Shown: positions 6,486 through 7,584 of the stretch, in pieces | Position numbering within the stretch: position 1 is the stretch's first letter | How the letters are laid out: each line of letters begins with the position of its first letter | Assembly: GCA_947463755.1 (NCBI GenBank) | Contig: CANHUK010000063.1 | Coordinates: forward strand, 1 to 7,584 | DNA from: Chitinophagaceae bacterium | GTDB lineage: Bacteria > Bacteroidota > Bacteroidia > Chitinophagales > Chitinophagaceae | Direction: 5' to 3' | DNA length: 7,584 nt | Position numbers and translations under genes: made by a program | Notes under the pieces: generated by a model | Told to the model about the DNA's origin: nothing | What the model saw: the letters and a program-made list of their open reading frames with translations, nothing else | Databases searched by the model: none

Positions 6486-7319
6486 TCAGTAGTCGCCCAG
6501 CGTTTCGGGGAGTTGAGCCAGTGCAGTGGCGAGCTGGTCGTTGCTTGGAGCCACTCCGTGCCAGTTATGATCGTTTTCCATGAAGTCAACGCCCTTTCCC
6601 ATCAGGGTGTGCATGAGGATGACCACGGGTTTACCTTGTCCGAGGCTGCCGCGGGCTTGCTCGAGCACCTTCACCACATCATCCATGTCGTTACCCTGCA
6701 TTTCCATGACCTCCCATCCGAAGGCGGAGAATTTAGCGCCCAGGTCGCCCAGGTTCATCACCTTGGCTGTAGGTCCGTCGATCTGCTGTCCGTTCCAGTC
6801 GACAATGGAAACGAGGTTATCCAACCGGTGATGGGCGGCAAACAGCACGGCCTCCCAGATCTGTCCTTCCTGTAGCTCACCATCCCCATGCAGGGAGTAC
6901 ACGAACCTGTCGTCGCCATCCATCTTCTTGGCCAGGGCCATGCCTGCGGCAACGCTCATGCCCTGTCCGAGGGATCCGGAGGCAATACGAACGCCCGGCA
7001 GGTGTTCATGGGTAGTGGGATGTCCCTGCAGTCGGCTGTCGATCTTCCGGAAGGTGGACAGCTCGCTGACATCGAAGTATCCGGAACGGGCCAGGACGGA
7101 ATAGAGGAGCGGGGAAATATGGCCATTGGACAATACAAAGAGATCCTCCCCTTTGCCTTCCATGCTGAAGGCCGGGTCATGTTTCATGACCTTGAAATAA
7201 AGCGCCGTCAGGAGATCAGCGCAGCCCAGCGAGCCGCCCGGGTGGCCACTCTGTACGGCATGCACCATTCTGAGGATGTCTCTTCTGACCTGACTCGATA
7301 TATCGCGGAGTGTAGCCAT
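6486..7319 (-). CDS. Transketolase, N-terminal subunit (thiamine-diphosphate-binding half)
   Basis: 277 residues, the size of the N-terminal half of a split transketolase; one-chain enzymes have about 660. With its C-terminal partner it moves two-carbon ketol units between sugar phosphates in the non-oxidative pentose phosphate pathway. Seen: SGHPGGS with H26, 'LSNGHISPLLYS' with H67, 'SGSLGQG' at 115-121, the cofactor motif from GDG (145-147) to DWN (174-176), and 'HNWHG' with H254. These are the conserved substrate, diphosphate and Mg-binding positions of the family, so this half looks intact. The pyrimidine-binding and C-terminal domains are missing, and no gene for them lies next to it: downstream is a convergent gene and the 265 bases upstream have no ORF of that kind. 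ATG 7319-7317 precedes 'MATLRDISSQVRRDI', a typical family start. Confidence 0.94.
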   Translation of the reverse strand: MATLRDISSQVRRDILRMVHAVQSGHPGGSLGCADLLTALYFKVMKHDPAFSMEGKGEDLFVLSNGHISPLLYSVLARSGYFDVSELSTFRKIDSRLQGHPTTHEHLPGVRIASGSLGQGMSVAAGMALAKKMDGDDRFVYSLHGDGELQEGQIWEAVLFAAHHRLDNLVSIVDWNGQQIDGPTAKVMNLGDLGAKFSAFGWEVMEMQGNDMDDVVKVLEQARGSLGQGKPVVILMHTLMGKGVDFMENDHNWHGVAPSNDQLATALAQLPETLGDY

Positions 7320-7584
7320 GGTTGTCGTTCGGGTTTGAATGGGTGCGAAATTAGCGTTTTTTATCGATGCGCGGGCTCGTGTCCGGGCAGGTTTGACGTC
7401 GCGTATTTTTCACTTCTTCAATTATTTATGCACTGAATACTAAAGTTTCCCAAAAACTCGTTAACTATGCAGAACTTAAGTGTCAAGTACCCTATATCGA
7501 ATCGACAACGAATCTTTGAACACTGACCCTTGTGTTATGTGCCGATCTGAAAGCTGATAAAAGAGATTCATGGATATAATTTTA
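7320..7584. other. Gene-free upstream region, AT-richer than the genes
   Basis: I find no credible gene, hairpin terminator, tRNA or known riboswitch here. By hand count, 7441-7560 is about 38% G+C, clearly below the coding regions. It probably holds the transketolase promoter and perhaps that of a gene beyond the right edge. AATCTTTG at 7511-7518 is one mismatch from a -7 box on the plus strand but lacks a -33 partner. Confidence 0.5.
7346..7353 (-). promoter_or_regulatory. Weak -7 box candidate for the transketolase gene
   Basis: On the minus strand, TAATTTCG (7353-7346) fits TAnnTTTG with one mismatch and would start transcription near 7339, about 20 nt before the ATG. No TTG element is seen at a suitable distance upstream, so this is a tentative call. 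Confidence 0.25.

Noticed and set aside
6888..7436. Plus-strand ORF of 182 codons overlapping the transketolase start and the upstream gap.
   Set aside because: Most of it is antisense to a clearly conserved protein, and its extension into the gap has no recognisable feature.
7467..7526. A 19-codon plus-strand ORF (starts MQNLSVKYP) in the gene-free right end.
   Set aside because: Too short to distinguish from chance, with no Shine-Dalgarno and no matching promoter.
7570..7584. ATG at 7570 opening a frame (MDIIL) that runs off the right edge.
   Set aside because: Five codons are not enough to call a gene; needs sequence beyond the window.

Overview
The window is a chromosomal, housekeeping-type segment from a fairly GC-rich member of the Bacteroidota. 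I base this on the proteins and on the promoters. The isoleucyl-tRNA synthetase has a KMSKR loop and no C-terminal zinc motif. The DksA-like protein has the Cys-poor 'YGVCRMSGKL...VPHATL' ending common in this phylum. RbfA and the split transketolase N-half also look Bacteroidota-like. Exact TAnnTTTG boxes, the Bacteroidota -7 element, lie in the one divergent intergenic gap. A Chitinophagia/Saprospiria-like lineage is my guess, not something the sequence proves. I see no mobile element, CRISPR array, tRNA, rRNA or phage gene.

Layout. (1) Positions 1-2940, plus strand: the 3' half of ileS, then 3 bp later a TraR/DksA-family gene with a long Lys/Ala/Pro-rich N-terminal tail, closed by a strong hairpin terminator at about 2969-3004. 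(2) 3003-4820, minus strand: an MsbA-type half-transporter (membrane domain plus ATPase) that converges on the DksA terminator. (3) 4821-4889: a 69-bp divergent gap with two near back-to-back -7 boxes, one for each flanking gene. (4) 4890-6478, plus strand: rbfA (30S maturation) and, 5 bp later, a four-helix FtsX/LolC/E-like permease. (5) 6486-7319, minus strand: the N-terminal (thiamine-diphosphate-binding) half of a split transketolase, converging on the permease with a 7-bp gap. (6) 7320-7584: an AT-richer gene-free stretch holding at most a weak promoter for the transketolase gene.

Together these genes cover translation (ileS, rbfA), transcription control (DksA-like), envelope transport (two ABC-type membrane proteins) and the pentose phosphate pathway. 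Nothing here amounts to a clearly new system. The most interesting points are the histone H1-like tail on a DksA-like protein that has lost most of its zinc ligands, the interlocked divergent promoters between the exporter and rbfA, and the transketolase N-half with no C-half beside it.
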